DNA from: Paractinoplanes polyasparticus
Lineage (GTDB): Bacteria; Actinomycetota; Actinomycetes; Mycobacteriales; Micromonosporaceae
Assembly (NCBI RefSeq): GCF_019710575.1
Contig: NZ_JAHWFK010000045.1
Span: 105,209 to 169,208 of the forward strand
Direction of reading: 5' to 3'
Length of the DNA stretch: 64,000 nt
The notes beneath the pieces were generated by a model. It was not told where the DNA came from. It was given only the letters and a program-made list of their open reading frames with translations, and ran no database searches. The position numbers were made by a program, and so were the translations under genes. Below are positions 30,764-39,102 of the stretch, piece after piece (the stretch's first letter is position 1; each line of letters opens with the position of its first letter).

Positions 30764-31706
30764 GCTTGGCCTCCCCTAGCAGGTCGCGGACTTCGGTCTC
30801 GGTCGGCATGGCGTCGGCGCACGACAGTCGCGAGGCGACGATGGCTCCGGCGGCGTTGGCGAAGCGCATCGTCGTCTCGAGCTCCCAGCCGGCGAGCAGG
30901 CCGTGGCAGAGGGCTCCGCCGAAGGCGTCCCCCGCTCCCAGTCCGTTGACGACCTCGACGGGAACCGGCGGGACCTCCACCTGGGTGGTGATGTCGGAGG
31001 CCAGGACGCCGGCCGGGCCCTGCTTGATCACCGCCAACTCGATGCCGGCGTCGTGCAGCGCCGCGGCTGCCTCTTTCGGACGGCGCTGATCGACCGCCGT
31101 GTTCGCCTCGTCCAGGTTGCCCACGGCGACCGTCGCGTACGGCAGCGCGTGGGCGTACCAGTAGCGGGCCTCCTCGCGGGACTGCCAGAACATCGGGCGG
31201 TAATCGAGATCGAAGACGGTGATGCCGGACTTCTTGCGATGCCGGAGCGCGTTCAGGGTGGCCGTGCGCGACGGCTCCTGCGACAGGCCGGTGCCGGTGA
31301 CCCAGAAGATGCCGGCGTCGTGGATCGCGTCGTAGTCCAGTTCCGACGGGTGGATCTCGAGGTCGGGCGCCTTGGGGAACCGGTAGAAGTAGAGCGGGAA
31401 GTCGTCCGGCGGGAAGATCTCGCAGAACGTCACCGGCGTCGGCAGGCTGTCGACCGCAGTGACGTAGCGGTCGTCGACCCCGAAGCCGCGCAGCGCGTCG
31501 TGCAGGAACTCGCCGAACGGGTCGTCCCCGGTCCTCGTGATCACCGCGGACCGCCGGCCGTAGCGCGCCGCGGCCACGGCGACGTTGGTGGCGCTGCCGC
31601 CGAGGAACTTGGCAAAGGTGCGAACCTCCCGCAACGAGGCGCCGATCTGTTGCGGGTACAGGTCGACGCCTATGCGTCCCATTGTCAATACCTCGTCGGC
31701 GGGCAT
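30756..31706 (-). CDS. iolC: 5-dehydro-2-deoxygluconokinase (IolC)
   Basis: A PfkB-family kinase of 316 aa that phosphorylates 5-dehydro-2-deoxy-gluconate. MGRIGVDLYPQQIGASLREV is the IolC-typical N-terminus, GGSATNVAVAAARYG lines the substrate site, and VNGLGAGDAFGGALCHGLL carries the catalytic Asp. It is the first gene of the roughly 12-kb iol operon, which runs through iolH with overlaps or gaps under 20 bp. The promoter lies in the 206-bp divergent region shared with the GntR gene. Confidence 0.94.
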   Translation of the reverse strand: MPADEVLTMGRIGVDLYPQQIGASLREVRTFAKFLGGSATNVAVAAARYGRRSAVITRTGDDPFGEFLHDALRGFGVDDRYVTAVDSLPTPVTFCEIFPPDDFPLYFYRFPKAPDLEIHPSELDYDAIHDAGIFWVTGTGLSQEPSRTATLNALRHRKKSGITVFDLDYRPMFWQSREEARYWYAHALPYATVAVGNLDEANTAVDQRRPKEAAAALHDAGIELAVIKQGPAGVLASDITTQVEVPPVPVEVVNGLGAGDAFGGALCHGLLAGWELETTMRFANAAGAIVASRLSCADAMPTETEVRDLLGEAKHA

Positions 31707-31912
31707 GCGTCAGCCTCCGGACCGTGTCTCGTTGGCGCGATGGGGGCACGCTGCCGCGCACCCGATGCCGTGCTCGTTACGGCGCAGTGAAAAGAGGGTG
31801 ATAGCCGCCGGTAGTCACTGGGCGACTCTAGGTTTGCTGCCTTCGATGTAATAACTTGGAGCCGCGTACGTCAATACTTTGTCATGACAAACTCCAGGAG
31901 CGAGGATTCGCG
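31707..31912. promoter_or_regulatory. Divergent iolC / gntR control region
   Basis: A 206-bp non-coding region relatively rich in A/T around 31840-31895. It must contain promoters for the iol operon and the GntR gene. A palindrome at 31878-31891 is the clearest site. I could not assign -35/-10 pairs with confidence. Confidence 0.6.
31878..31891. promoter_or_regulatory. GntR-family operator palindrome
   Basis: TTTGTCATGACAAA is a perfect 14-bp palindrome of the GTnnnnAC type favoured by GntR-family regulators. It lies 21 bp upstream of the gntR GTG start, suggesting autoregulation plus control of iolC. Confidence 0.7.
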
Positions 31913-32668
31913 GTGGCGTCCGAACTGCAGGGTCGCGTCCGTCCGCTCGAGGTGGACAGGACCAGTCCCGTACCTCTGTACTTCCAGGTCGCGACGCGGC
32001 TGCAAGAGTTGATCGAGAAGGGTGAGATCGGCGTCGGCGCCCGCATCGAGAACGAGGTCGACCTGGCCGAACGTCTCGGCGTCTCGCGCCCGACCACCCG
32101 CCGCGCCATCCAGTACCTGGTCGAGCGGGGCATGCTGATCCGCAAGCGCGGCGTCGGCACCCAGGTGGTCCACCCCAAGGTCCGCCGCCCGGTCGAGCTC
32201 TCCAGCCTCTACGACGACCTGGTGGCCGGCGACCGGGCGCCCCGCACCGAGGTGCTGCGCCTCGAGGTGCTGCCCGCCCCCGACACGATCGCCAACGCGC
32301 TCGAGATCGCCCCCGGCACCGACGTCACCTGGATCGAACGCCTGCGCTACGCCGGCGGCGAGCCCCTGGCCCTGATGCACAACGCCATCCCGCTCGACGT
32401 CCTGCCGCTCACCCGCGACGACCTGGCCGCCCACGGCCTCTACGAGCTGCTGCGCCGCAACGGCCTGACCCCTCGCATAGCCACCCAGGTGATCGGCGCC
32501 CGCTCAGCCACCCCCGCCGAGGCCCGGACTTTGGACGAGAAGCGCGGCGCCTCCCTGCTGACGATGACCCGCACCGCCTGGGACGCCGGCGGCCGCGCCC
32601 TCGAGTACGGAAGCCACGTCTACCGGGCCAGCCGCTACAGCTTCGAACTCAACCTGAGCGCGGGCTGA
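31913..32668 (+). CDS. GntR/HutC-family regulator, probable inositol repressor
   Basis: A 251-aa regulator with an N-terminal winged helix (VPLYFQVATRLQELIEKGEI, then LAERLGVSRPTTRRAIQYLVERGMLIRKRGVGTQV) and a UTRA effector domain. The GTG at 31913 is preferred: GAGGA lies 6 bases upstream and the protein then begins just before the DNA-binding domain. It is divergent from iolC, matching the position of GntR-type IolR in other actinobacteria. An inositol metabolite as inducer is inferred. Confidence 0.87.
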   Translation: MASELQGRVRPLEVDRTSPVPLYFQVATRLQELIEKGEIGVGARIENEVDLAERLGVSRPTTRRAIQYLVERGMLIRKRGVGTQVVHPKVRRPVELSSLYDDLVAGDRAPRTEVLRLEVLPAPDTIANALEIAPGTDVTWIERLRYAGGEPLALMHNAIPLDVLPLTRDDLAAHGLYELLRRNGLTPRIATQVIGARSATPAEARTLDEKRGASLLTMTRTAWDAGGRALEYGSHVYRASRYSFELNLSAG

Positions 32669-32843
32669 CGCCGAGGTCATTGAGGGGTGAACGAGCCACG
32701 CCGGGACGTGGTGACGGGCGGACGGGTGGAGTCGCCTCCTGTGAGAGAACGGGCGGCCCGGTGTTGCTTGTGGAGGAATCGATCGGGACCATCGGCGGCG
32801 CGATTCGGGTCAAACAGTCCCCATAGGAAGGTTTCGACTTCAC
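32669..32843. other. Intergenic region before kinase gene
   Basis: 175 bp without a supported gene. It presumably holds the gntR terminator and the kinase promoter. AGGAAGG near 32825 is the only Shine-Dalgarno-like run, rather far from the GTG at 32844. Confidence 0.4.
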
Positions 32844-34625
32844 GTGCAGTCTTTCCCCTCCATGACCGGCAGCCCGCCCGGCGAGGCCGCCACCGCCGAC
32901 CTCAGTGGGCGTTGCGTCGGCAACTCGTACGTCCTGGTCTGCCCGGTCGGGCACGGCGCCACCGGCACGGTGTGGCGCGGCATCGATCGGAGCACCGGCG
33001 CCGACGTGGCGATCAAGCTGTTGCACGAAGGGCTGCTGCGCCAGCCGAAGCTGGTCATCCGCTTCGTGCAGGAGCGGACGATCCTGATGATGATGCGGCA
33101 CGAGAACATCGTCGGCGTGCGGGACCTGTTCAGCGCCGGCGGCTCGCTCGCGCTGGTCATGGACTACGTCGCCGGTGGCAGCCTGCGCACCCATCTGCGC
33201 GCCGAGGGCACCCTCGCGCCGGCCGACGCCGCCGACCTGCTGGCTCAGGTGGCCGCCGCGCTGGCCCAGGCGCACGAGCTCGGCGTCGTCCACCGGGATG
33301 TCAAGCCCGACAACATCCTGCTGCAGCAGAACGACGGCCGCCTCGAGGTGCGCCTCACCGACTTCGGCATCGCCCGCGTGCTCGACACGGCCGGCCTCAC
33401 CACCCCGCAAGCCATCGTCGGCACTCCGCACTACATGGCCCCGGAGGCGATCCAGGGCGAGGCCGTGCCCGCGTCCGACGTGTATTCGGCCGGCATCGTC
33501 CTCTTCGAACTGCTGACCGGCGCTCCCCCGTACGCCGGGGAGCCGCTCGCCGTCCTGCGGGGTCACCTCGACGAGACCCCGCAACGCCCGGACGGCGTGC
33601 CGGAGCCCGTCTGGGACCTGATCGCCTGGTGTCTGGCCAAGGACCCGGAGCAGCGCCCCACCACCGCCGAGCTGGGCGCCGAGCTGCGGGAGCTGGCCCG
33701 CGCGACCGCCGGGGTTCCGGCCCTGCCCGCCCCCGGTGACGCCACCGTGGTCACCGGCGGCACCGCGCAGTTCGGCCTCCGGGCGGTGCCCCATCCGTCC
33801 GTACGCCCGGTCTCGTCCCGCAAGCGCCCGCGCAACGGGCCGAGGTCGTGGATGTGGCGGCGCCCGTGGGCGATGGCGGCCCTGCTCGCCGGCACCGTGG
33901 CGCTCTCCGGGGTGGGTGGCTTCAACGCGTGGCAGCTGCTCGACTCGGGCGACTCCCCGGCCGCCGCCGCGCCGCAGACGTCGGCGTTGCCGAGCGGTGG
34001 GAGCACAGCCGGCGTCGGTCCCCGGTCCGGCGTCTCGGCGCCGGCGCTGACGGCCGCGCCGCCGAGTGTGCCGGGAGGACTCTCGCTTCCTGCGGCCGGA
34101 CCGCCTGGCTTGCCGGGTGGGCCGGTCGACCCGGGAACGGGTGAGGGCGTGGGCGTGGGTGCGGGCGTGGGCCGTCCGGCCGGGCCGACGGCCGGCGCCG
34201 GTGTCTCCGCCGGGCCGGTCGGTGTGGGTGCGTCGGTCGGGCCGGGCAGTGGCCGGGTCGAGGCCAAGTTCGGGCCGTGGCGCTGCGGCGACCAGTACGA
34301 ATGGGATCTCGGCCATCCCGTGCTGGCGCGCCCGTGCCATGCGGTGGGCGGGGCTGTCCGGGTTGTCGGCCAGATGGAGGCCATGCCGGGGCTTCAGCTC
34401 GACATCTCGCTGACGCTGCGGGACGCCGCCGGGGACGATGTGGTCGCCGGCCCGTACACCTGCAAGGGTCTGATGTTCACGGACTTCGCGCTCAAGCACA
34501 GCTGCGGCCCGGTCGACTTCCGGCCGCCGCGCGGGCGTGAGCTGGTGCTGGTGCAGACGTGGGAGTACACGCAACGACCGCTGATCCCGGGCGGCAAGGC
34601 CCGCGGACCCGTGTTCCAGTGGTGA
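32844..34625 (+). CDS. Membrane Ser/Thr protein kinase (PknB-like)
   Basis: A 593-aa Hanks-type kinase. The cytoplasmic kinase domain covers about residues 20-285, with a Gly-rich loop (VGHGATGTVW), ATP-binding Lys58 (VAIK), catalytic HRDVKPDN at 150-157, DFG at 173-175 and GTPHYMAPE. A juxtamembrane basic region leads to one membrane helix (about 341-361). The extracellular part is a long Gly/Pro/Val linker and a C-terminal domain of about 115 residues with paired cysteines (WRCGD, ARPCHA, YTCKG, HSCGP) and no PASTA repeats. The start could be the GTG (32844) or ATG at 32862. The ligand is unknown. Confidence 0.9.
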   Translation: MQSFPSMTGSPPGEAATADLSGRCVGNSYVLVCPVGHGATGTVWRGIDRSTGADVAIKLLHEGLLRQPKLVIRFVQERTILMMMRHENIVGVRDLFSAGGSLALVMDYVAGGSLRTHLRAEGTLAPADAADLLAQVAAALAQAHELGVVHRDVKPDNILLQQNDGRLEVRLTDFGIARVLDTAGLTTPQAIVGTPHYMAPEAIQGEAVPASDVYSAGIVLFELLTGAPPYAGEPLAVLRGHLDETPQRPDGVPEPVWDLIAWCLAKDPEQRPTTAELGAELRELARATAGVPALPAPGDATVVTGGTAQFGLRAVPHPSVRPVSSRKRPRNGPRSWMWRRPWAMAALLAGTVALSGVGGFNAWQLLDSGDSPAAAAPQTSALPSGGSTAGVGPRSGVSAPALTAAPPSVPGGLSLPAAGPPGLPGGPVDPGTGEGVGVGAGVGRPAGPTAGAGVSAGPVGVGASVGPGSGRVEAKFGPWRCGDQYEWDLGHPVLARPCHAVGGAVRVVGQMEAMPGLQLDISLTLRDAAGDDVVAGPYTCKGLMFTDFALKHSCGPVDFRPPRGRELVLVQTWEYTQRPLIPGGKARGPVFQW

Positions 34626-34675
34626 GGGGGCGCGACCGGACGGTGGCCGCGCCCCCTGCTCCCGCGCCCGGGAGC
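34626..34675. terminator. Tandem hairpins between convergent kinase and GNAT genes
   Basis: GGGGGCGCG (34626-34634) pairs with CGCGCCCCC (34648-34656) right after the kinase stop. A second hairpin GCTCCC/GGGAGC (34658-34675) abuts the convergent GNAT stop. Together they likely form a bidirectional terminator. Confidence 0.65.
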
Positions 34676-35277
34676 TAGACGGCGCGCCACATCCGGAAGA
34701 AGGGCGTGCCGTCGGGAAGCAGCATCTCGAACGGGTCCATGTCGGCGTAACCGCTACGACGGTAGAGGCGCACGTTGTTCTCGTTCGTCGCTTCCAGGTA
34801 CGCCGGCACCCCGGCCGCCTCGAGCTCGCTGTGCACCGTGCGCATCAGCTCGCCGCCGAGACCGTGGTGCTGGTGGTCGGGGTGGACGGCCAGGAACGCC
34901 AGGTGCCAGTGCGCCTCGTGCGGGTGGTGCTTCTCGAAGAGCTGGTCGAGCGCGATGAACCGGTCGATGTAGCCGCCCGCCAGGGCACGCAGCCTCTCGT
35001 CGTACGCCTCGGGGTCCGGCGATTCCTTCGTGTAGTCGAACCACACACCGGTCGCGGCCAGGCCGCTGCCGTCGGGCAGGTCGACGACGTCGACCCGGCC
35101 GTACTTCTGGGCGTGCTCGGTGAGCAGCGTGAAGAAGTCGGCCATCACCTTCAGGCGGTCCTCGACCGGCGGAACGAGGTAGGCGTTCGCGTCCAGGTGG
35201 AAGAACGAGTGGCTGATCAGGTGCCCGACGGCAGGGATCTCCTCGTCACGGGCGGGGCGGATCGGAGGGAAGGTCAC
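34675..35277 (-). CDS. GNAT family N-acetyltransferase
   Basis: A 200-aa acetyltransferase. The acetyl-CoA-binding motif A reads LAVHPDHQHHGLGGELM (about residues 128-144), followed by the NENNVRLYRRSGYAD motif B. The GTG start at 35277 overlaps the amino-acid permease stop by four bases, so the two are co-expressed. It may acetylate an amine or amino acid imported by the permease, but the substrate is not evident. Confidence 0.87.
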   Translation of the reverse strand: MTFPPIRPARDEEIPAVGHLISHSFFHLDANAYLVPPVEDRLKVMADFFTLLTEHAQKYGRVDVVDLPDGSGLAATGVWFDYTKESPDPEAYDERLRALAGGYIDRFIALDQLFEKHHPHEAHWHLAFLAVHPDHQHHGLGGELMRTVHSELEAAGVPAYLEATNENNVRLYRRSGYADMDPFEMLLPDGTPFFRMWRAV

Positions 35278-36797
35278 TGGTGGCCCTTCTGGTCGTCGGT
35301 GGAGGAGAGCGCGGCGGTGAAGCCACCGGTGCCGGCGGCGGTGGAGCTGCGGGCGCCCAGGCCGATGCCGGCGTAGACCTGCGGGCGGCTGCCGCGCAGG
35401 ATGAGGGCCCAGGCGATGCCGGCGAGCAGCAGGACGGCGAAGGCGAGCGGCACGACCCAGGTCGGCTTGCTGCCGGGTTCGACGCCGAACAGCGTGGCGA
35501 TGTTGCTCAGCGCCAGGTACGACATGATCACCAGCAGGATGGAGCCGAGCACGGGAGCGCCGAGGCGGTGCCAGAAGTCCTCGCCCTCGGGGTTCCGCAC
35601 GAAGTAGCCGATGACCGCGAACGAGGTCAGGGTGATCAGCAGCAGAACCCCGATGCCGCCACCGCTGCCGCCCCAGAAGAACAGGTTGACCAGCGGGTCC
35701 CAGCCGGCGACGGCGTAGACGACGATGACGAGCAGGCCCAGGGCGCTCTGCACGAGCGAGCCGTTCTTGGGCGCGCCGGTGCCGGGCACGGTGCGGCCGA
35801 ACGCGCGGGGCAGCACACCTTCGCGGCCCAGCGAGAACATGTACCGGGCGATGATGTTGTGGAACGAGATCATCGCGGCGATCAGCGAGGTCAGGAACAG
35901 CGCGTAGCCGAGGTCGACCGCCCGTCCGCCGAGCTGGTCGGAGGCGACGTTGAAGAACAGGTCGGGACCCTCGGCGCCGGCCCGGCCGACGACGTCGTCC
36001 CCGGCCGCCGAGATCATCGACCAGGCCGCGAAGCCGTAGAGCACGGCGATGAGGGCGATGGCGATGTAGGTGGCCCGCGGCACCGTGCGGCGCGGGTCGC
36101 GGGACTCCTCGCTGAACACCACGGACTGTTCGAAGCCGACGAAGCCGGTGATCGCCATGGCCAGCAGGGCGCCCGAGCCGGCGCCGACCAGGCTGCCCGC
36201 GTCGATCGGGGCGGACGACGGCGTGAAGCTCGGTGAGAACAGGTCGGCGAAGCTGAACGCGACGACGACGACGATCTCGGCCACCAGCAGGGTGGCCAGC
36301 ACCTTGCCGTTGACGGCCACGTCACGTACGCCCAGGATCGCGGTCAGCGCCCAGACCACCAGGGCCAGGACCCACCACTGGATGTCCAGCCCGAACCACT
36401 TGTCGAACAGCGGCGACGCGATGGCGCCGAAGCCGCCGTAGGCCGCGATCTGGAACATGTTGTAGGCCAGCAGCGCCACCCACGACGCGCCGACGCCCAG
36501 CGGGCGGCCGATTCCCCGCGAGATGTACGCGTAGAAGGCGCCCGCGTTGGCGATGTGCCGGGCCATGGCCACGTACCCGACGGCGAAGATCGCGAGGACG
36601 ACGGCCACCGCCACGAACGCGATCGAGATGCTGGTCAGGCCCGTGACGGCGATGCCGGTGGGCACGACACCGGCCACCACGGTGAGCGGGGCGGCGGCGG
36701 ACATGACGAAGAAGACCACCGCGGCGACGCCGAGCCGGTCCTTGGCGAGCGCTGTCGACAGCTGACTCTGCGGGGGTTTTGTTGCGGTCGAAGACAC
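35274..36797 (-). CDS. APC superfamily amino-acid permease
   Basis: A 507-aa transporter with about 12 membrane helices. The APC signature near TM1 (GVAAVVFFVMSAAAPLTVVAG) and TM6 region (GFVGFEQSVVFSEESRDPRRTVPRA) are clear. It imports an amino acid or polyamine; specificity cannot be read from the sequence. GTG at 36797 has GGAG seven bases upstream. It lies downstream of GPP34 (52-bp gap) and is translationally coupled to the GNAT gene. Confidence 0.88.
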   Translation of the reverse strand: MSSTATKPPQSQLSTALAKDRLGVAAVVFFVMSAAAPLTVVAGVVPTGIAVTGLTSISIAFVAVAVVLAIFAVGYVAMARHIANAGAFYAYISRGIGRPLGVGASWVALLAYNMFQIAAYGGFGAIASPLFDKWFGLDIQWWVLALVVWALTAILGVRDVAVNGKVLATLLVAEIVVVVAFSFADLFSPSFTPSSAPIDAGSLVGAGSGALLAMAITGFVGFEQSVVFSEESRDPRRTVPRATYIAIALIAVLYGFAAWSMISAAGDDVVGRAGAEGPDLFFNVASDQLGGRAVDLGYALFLTSLIAAMISFHNIIARYMFSLGREGVLPRAFGRTVPGTGAPKNGSLVQSALGLLVIVVYAVAGWDPLVNLFFWGGSGGGIGVLLLITLTSFAVIGYFVRNPEGEDFWHRLGAPVLGSILLVIMSYLALSNIATLFGVEPGSKPTWVVPLAFAVLLLAGIAWALILRGSRPQVYAGIGLGARSSTAAGTGGFTAALSSTDDQKGHQ

Positions 36798-36848
36798 ACC
36801 GATCTCCAGATAGGGGGTTGAGAAGGGGGTTAGGGGTGGTGAGGGTGC

Positions 36849-37499
36849 TCAGGCGCGCCGGGCCATCACGGCGTCGCCCACCGCGGCCTCGGCCTGGCTG
36901 ATCAGCTCGAGCAGCATGGCCGGGAGCCGGCGCTTGAGCTGGTCGAAGAGCTGGCCTCGGCCGCGGGCGTCGAGGGTGAGAAAGACGTGCTGGTCGAGGC
37001 CGGTGGCGAGAATCAGACCGGCCAGGACCAGGTCGGGGATGTCGAGCAGCTCACCGCGGCCGACGAACGTGCGGATCCGGGTGGCGGGCCACCCGGCGAT
37101 CATCGAGTCGGACGGCACGAACGAGACCTTGGATCCGAACAGGCCGCGCTTCTCCTGCCGCTGCACCAGGGCGGAGCGGGCCAGACGGCGTTCGACCAGG
37201 TCGGTCGCCACGCCGGTGGCCAGGAACGAGATCCAGTCGCGGACGGCGCGATGATGCCCCTCGCGCAGCAGCTGGTCGAGGACTGCGGTGGCGGCGGGGT
37301 CGCCGGTAGGTCGGTCGTCGATGATCTGGATCTTGCCGTCCACGACGTCGACGCGGCGCCAGAGCACCAGTTCGCCGATGAGGGCGGACGCCATGCCCAG
37401 CCCCAGCGTCGCCGGGGAGAGCAGGCACTTGCCCTTGACGGAGTCATGGGCGGTGAGAAACAGGTCATCGGCGAGGGGTAGCTGTGCCGATGCGGTCAC
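36849..37499 (-). CDS. GPP34 (GOLPH3-like) family phosphoprotein
   Basis: A 216-aa member of the GPP34 family, homologous to the eukaryotic Golgi PI4P-binding protein GOLPH3 and widespread but uncharacterised in actinomycetes. Visible features: LPLADDLFLTAHD at the start, a GMASALIGELVLWRRVDVVDGKI block, and an amphipathic helical middle. The GTG at 37499 is chosen because GGAG lies 8 bases upstream and the family N-terminus begins there. A membrane-peripheral lipid-binding role is inferred from the family. Confidence 0.85.
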   Translation of the reverse strand: MTASAQLPLADDLFLTAHDSVKGKCLLSPATLGLGMASALIGELVLWRRVDVVDGKIQIIDDRPTGDPAATAVLDQLLREGHHRAVRDWISFLATGVATDLVERRLARSALVQRQEKRGLFGSKVSFVPSDSMIAGWPATRIRTFVGRGELLDIPDLVLAGLILATGLDQHVFLTLDARGRGQLFDQLKRRLPAMLLELISQAEAAVGDAVMARRA

Positions 37500-37864
37500 G
37501 GCACCTCTCCTCTCCACTTCGGTATGGGGTTACCTCGGCTCTCCCCGCCCGGCGATTACCGAAAGTGATGCTCGCTGCATCTAGCCAACGTTACGGTGCG
37601 CGTCCCCCAGAACGACATCGGGTAGCATGCCAGCGTGGTCAACTGAGCGCAATGTCCTCATCAGACAAAGTTTTAGTCCGATGTGGCGACATCATCGATG
37701 CATCCTGCAGCATCGCTCTGACCAGGAGTTTCAGGAAGATTTCGAAAGGCTCGTAAAGCAGTGTTAACGTTTTAATGCACGTCTATCTATGCATTTGGCG
37801 TACCTCGATTGAGGGCTGCCGATGACCCTCAGCGGCTATGACACAGAGTGCCTACCCGGTCGCC
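37500..37864. other. Long non-coding region upstream of terC leader
   Basis: No supported coding frame. The stretch 37640-37800 is unusually A/T-rich for this genome, which suits promoters for the divergent GPP34 and terC units. Small inverted repeats are present (CGATGC/GCATCG at 37696-37715; TGAGGG/CCCTCA at 37810-37831). No clear -35/-10 pair for GPP34 was found. Confidence 0.5.
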
Positions 37865-37870
37865 TATATA
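37865..37870 (+). promoter_or_regulatory. Probable -10 box of terC transcript
   Basis: TATATA stands alone in a GC-rich surrounding and would start transcription near 37877, giving a leader of about 165 nt. An ATGACA -35 candidate (37838-37843) is 21 bp away, longer than ideal, so the assignment is tentative. Confidence 0.45.
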
Positions 37871-37871
37871 C

Positions 37872-38042
37872 GCTGAGTAGTTGCACTGGGCAGCGACCGG
37901 GCGAGCAGCGGGAAACGGGCCGCCCGCGGCTCCGTCGCCGGTAAAGTCCCAGGTAGGCGACGGACTGCTCAGCAACCTCCCAGGGTAAGCGGAGAGGATT
38001 GATCGGTTGCCGCCCCGCTTATCGCCCGGAGGTTCCTTACCC
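37872..38042 (+). ncRNA. Structured 5' leader of terC, candidate riboswitch
   Basis: Pairings read directly: P1 GCTGAGTAG (37872-37880) with CTGCTCAGC (37965-37973, one G-U); P2 CGGGCG (37898-37903) with CGCCCG (37921-37926); P3 CCGTCGCC (37932-37939) with GGCGACGG (37956-37963). The P3 loop CCCAG (37948-37952) can pair with CTGGG (37886-37890) as a pseudoknot. The P2 5' strand extended, CCGGGCGA (37897-37904), is also perfectly complementary to TCGCCCGG (38022-38029), which overlaps the GGAGG Shine-Dalgarno at 38028-38032. So ribosome access may switch with folding of the upstream domain. It does not clearly match the known yybP-ykoY consensus. Confidence 0.6.
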
Positions 38043-39044
38043 ATGCTTGAGGTCACCGCGCTCGGCTGGACGCTGACCATCGGGGTCATCGTCGCCCTGC
38101 TCGCCCTCGATCTGGCCGTCGGTGTGTTCCGTCCGCACGCCGTCGGCTTCCGCGAAGCGGCTGTCTGGTCTGTCTTCTACATCGCCGTCGCGGTTGCGTT
38201 CGGTGTGGTCTTCGGCCAGGTGGCCGGCTGGGACTTCGGCGCTCAGTACTTCGCCGGCTACATCGTCGAGAAGAGCCTGTCGGTCGACAACCTCTTCGTC
38301 TTCGTGATCATCATGAGCACGTTCGCGGTGCCCGAGAAGTACCAGCAGGAGGTGCTGACCTTCGGCATCATCATCGCGCTGGTCATGCGGGTCATCTTCA
38401 TCGCCCTCGGCGCGACGCTGCTCAACCTGTTCTCGTTCATGTTCCTGATCTTCGGCCTGCTGCTGATCCTCACGGCGATCCAGCTGTTCCGGCACCGCGA
38501 CGAGGACCCCGACGTCGAGGACAACGCGCTCGTCAAGGCGACCAAGCGCTTCCTGCCGGTGACCGACGACTACATCGGCGGCAAGATGATCACGCGGGTC
38601 GACGGCCGTCGCGTGGTCACCCCGATGTTCGTGGTGCTGATCGCCATCGGCAGCTCCGACCTGCTGTTCGCGCTCGACTCGATCCCGGCCGTCTTCGGCG
38701 TCACCGACGAGGCGTTCATCGTGTTCGCGGCCAACGCGTTCGCGCTGCTCGGCCTGCGCGCCCTGTTCTTCCTCGTCAAGGGCCTGCTCGACCGCCTGGT
38801 CTACCTGTCCGCGGGCCTGTCGGTCATCCTGGCCTTCATCGGCGTCAAGCTGATCCTGCACTGGCTGCACGTCGACATCAACACGTCGGTGCCCGAGATC
38901 CCCACGCCGCTCTCGCTGGTGGTCATCGTCGGCGTCCTGGCCGTCACCACGGTGGCCAGCCTCATGAAGTCCAAGAGGGACCCGGACACCAAGGCCCACG
39001 CCGGCAGCCTGCGGGCCCGCTCGGACGACCGTCAGAAACGCTGA
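38043..39044 (+). CDS. TerC family integral membrane protein
   Basis: A 333-aa membrane protein with about nine helices. TerC signatures are EKSLSVDN at residues 76-83 and DSIPAVF at 212-218; acidic residues within helices are thought to bind metal. Family members relate to tellurite resistance and, in Bacillus and E. coli, manganese export to secreted metalloenzymes. The ATG at 38043 is preferred (GGAGG ten bases upstream; hydrophobic segment follows). The long structured leader suggests ligand- or metal-responsive translation. Confidence 0.92.
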   Translation: MLEVTALGWTLTIGVIVALLALDLAVGVFRPHAVGFREAAVWSVFYIAVAVAFGVVFGQVAGWDFGAQYFAGYIVEKSLSVDNLFVFVIIMSTFAVPEKYQQEVLTFGIIIALVMRVIFIALGATLLNLFSFMFLIFGLLLILTAIQLFRHRDEDPDVEDNALVKATKRFLPVTDDYIGGKMITRVDGRRVVTPMFVVLIAIGSSDLLFALDSIPAVFGVTDEAFIVFAANAFALLGLRALFFLVKGLLDRLVYLSAGLSVILAFIGVKLILHWLHVDINTSVPEIPTPLSLVVIVGVLAVTTVASLMKSKRDPDTKAHAGSLRARSDDRQKR

Positions 39045-39056
39045 GCGGACACGAAG

Positions 39057-39085
39057 AAGCCGGCCGGGGAACTCCCGGCCGGCTT
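39057..39085 (+). terminator. terC terminator hairpin
   Basis: AAGCCGGCCGGG and CCCGGCCGGCTT form a perfect 12-bp stem with a 5-base loop 12 bp after the terC stop, followed by TTGTCTGTC. It would also work on the other strand for the convergent small gene. Confidence 0.85.
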
Positions 39086-39102
39086 GTCTGTCACTGTGGG
39101 CG

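Noticed and set aside
37872..37973. Assignment of the terC leader to the yybP-ykoY Mn2+ class
   Set aside because: Only a GAGTAG run and the gene context fit; the conserved loop sequences of that class are not recognisable, so the leader was left unclassified.
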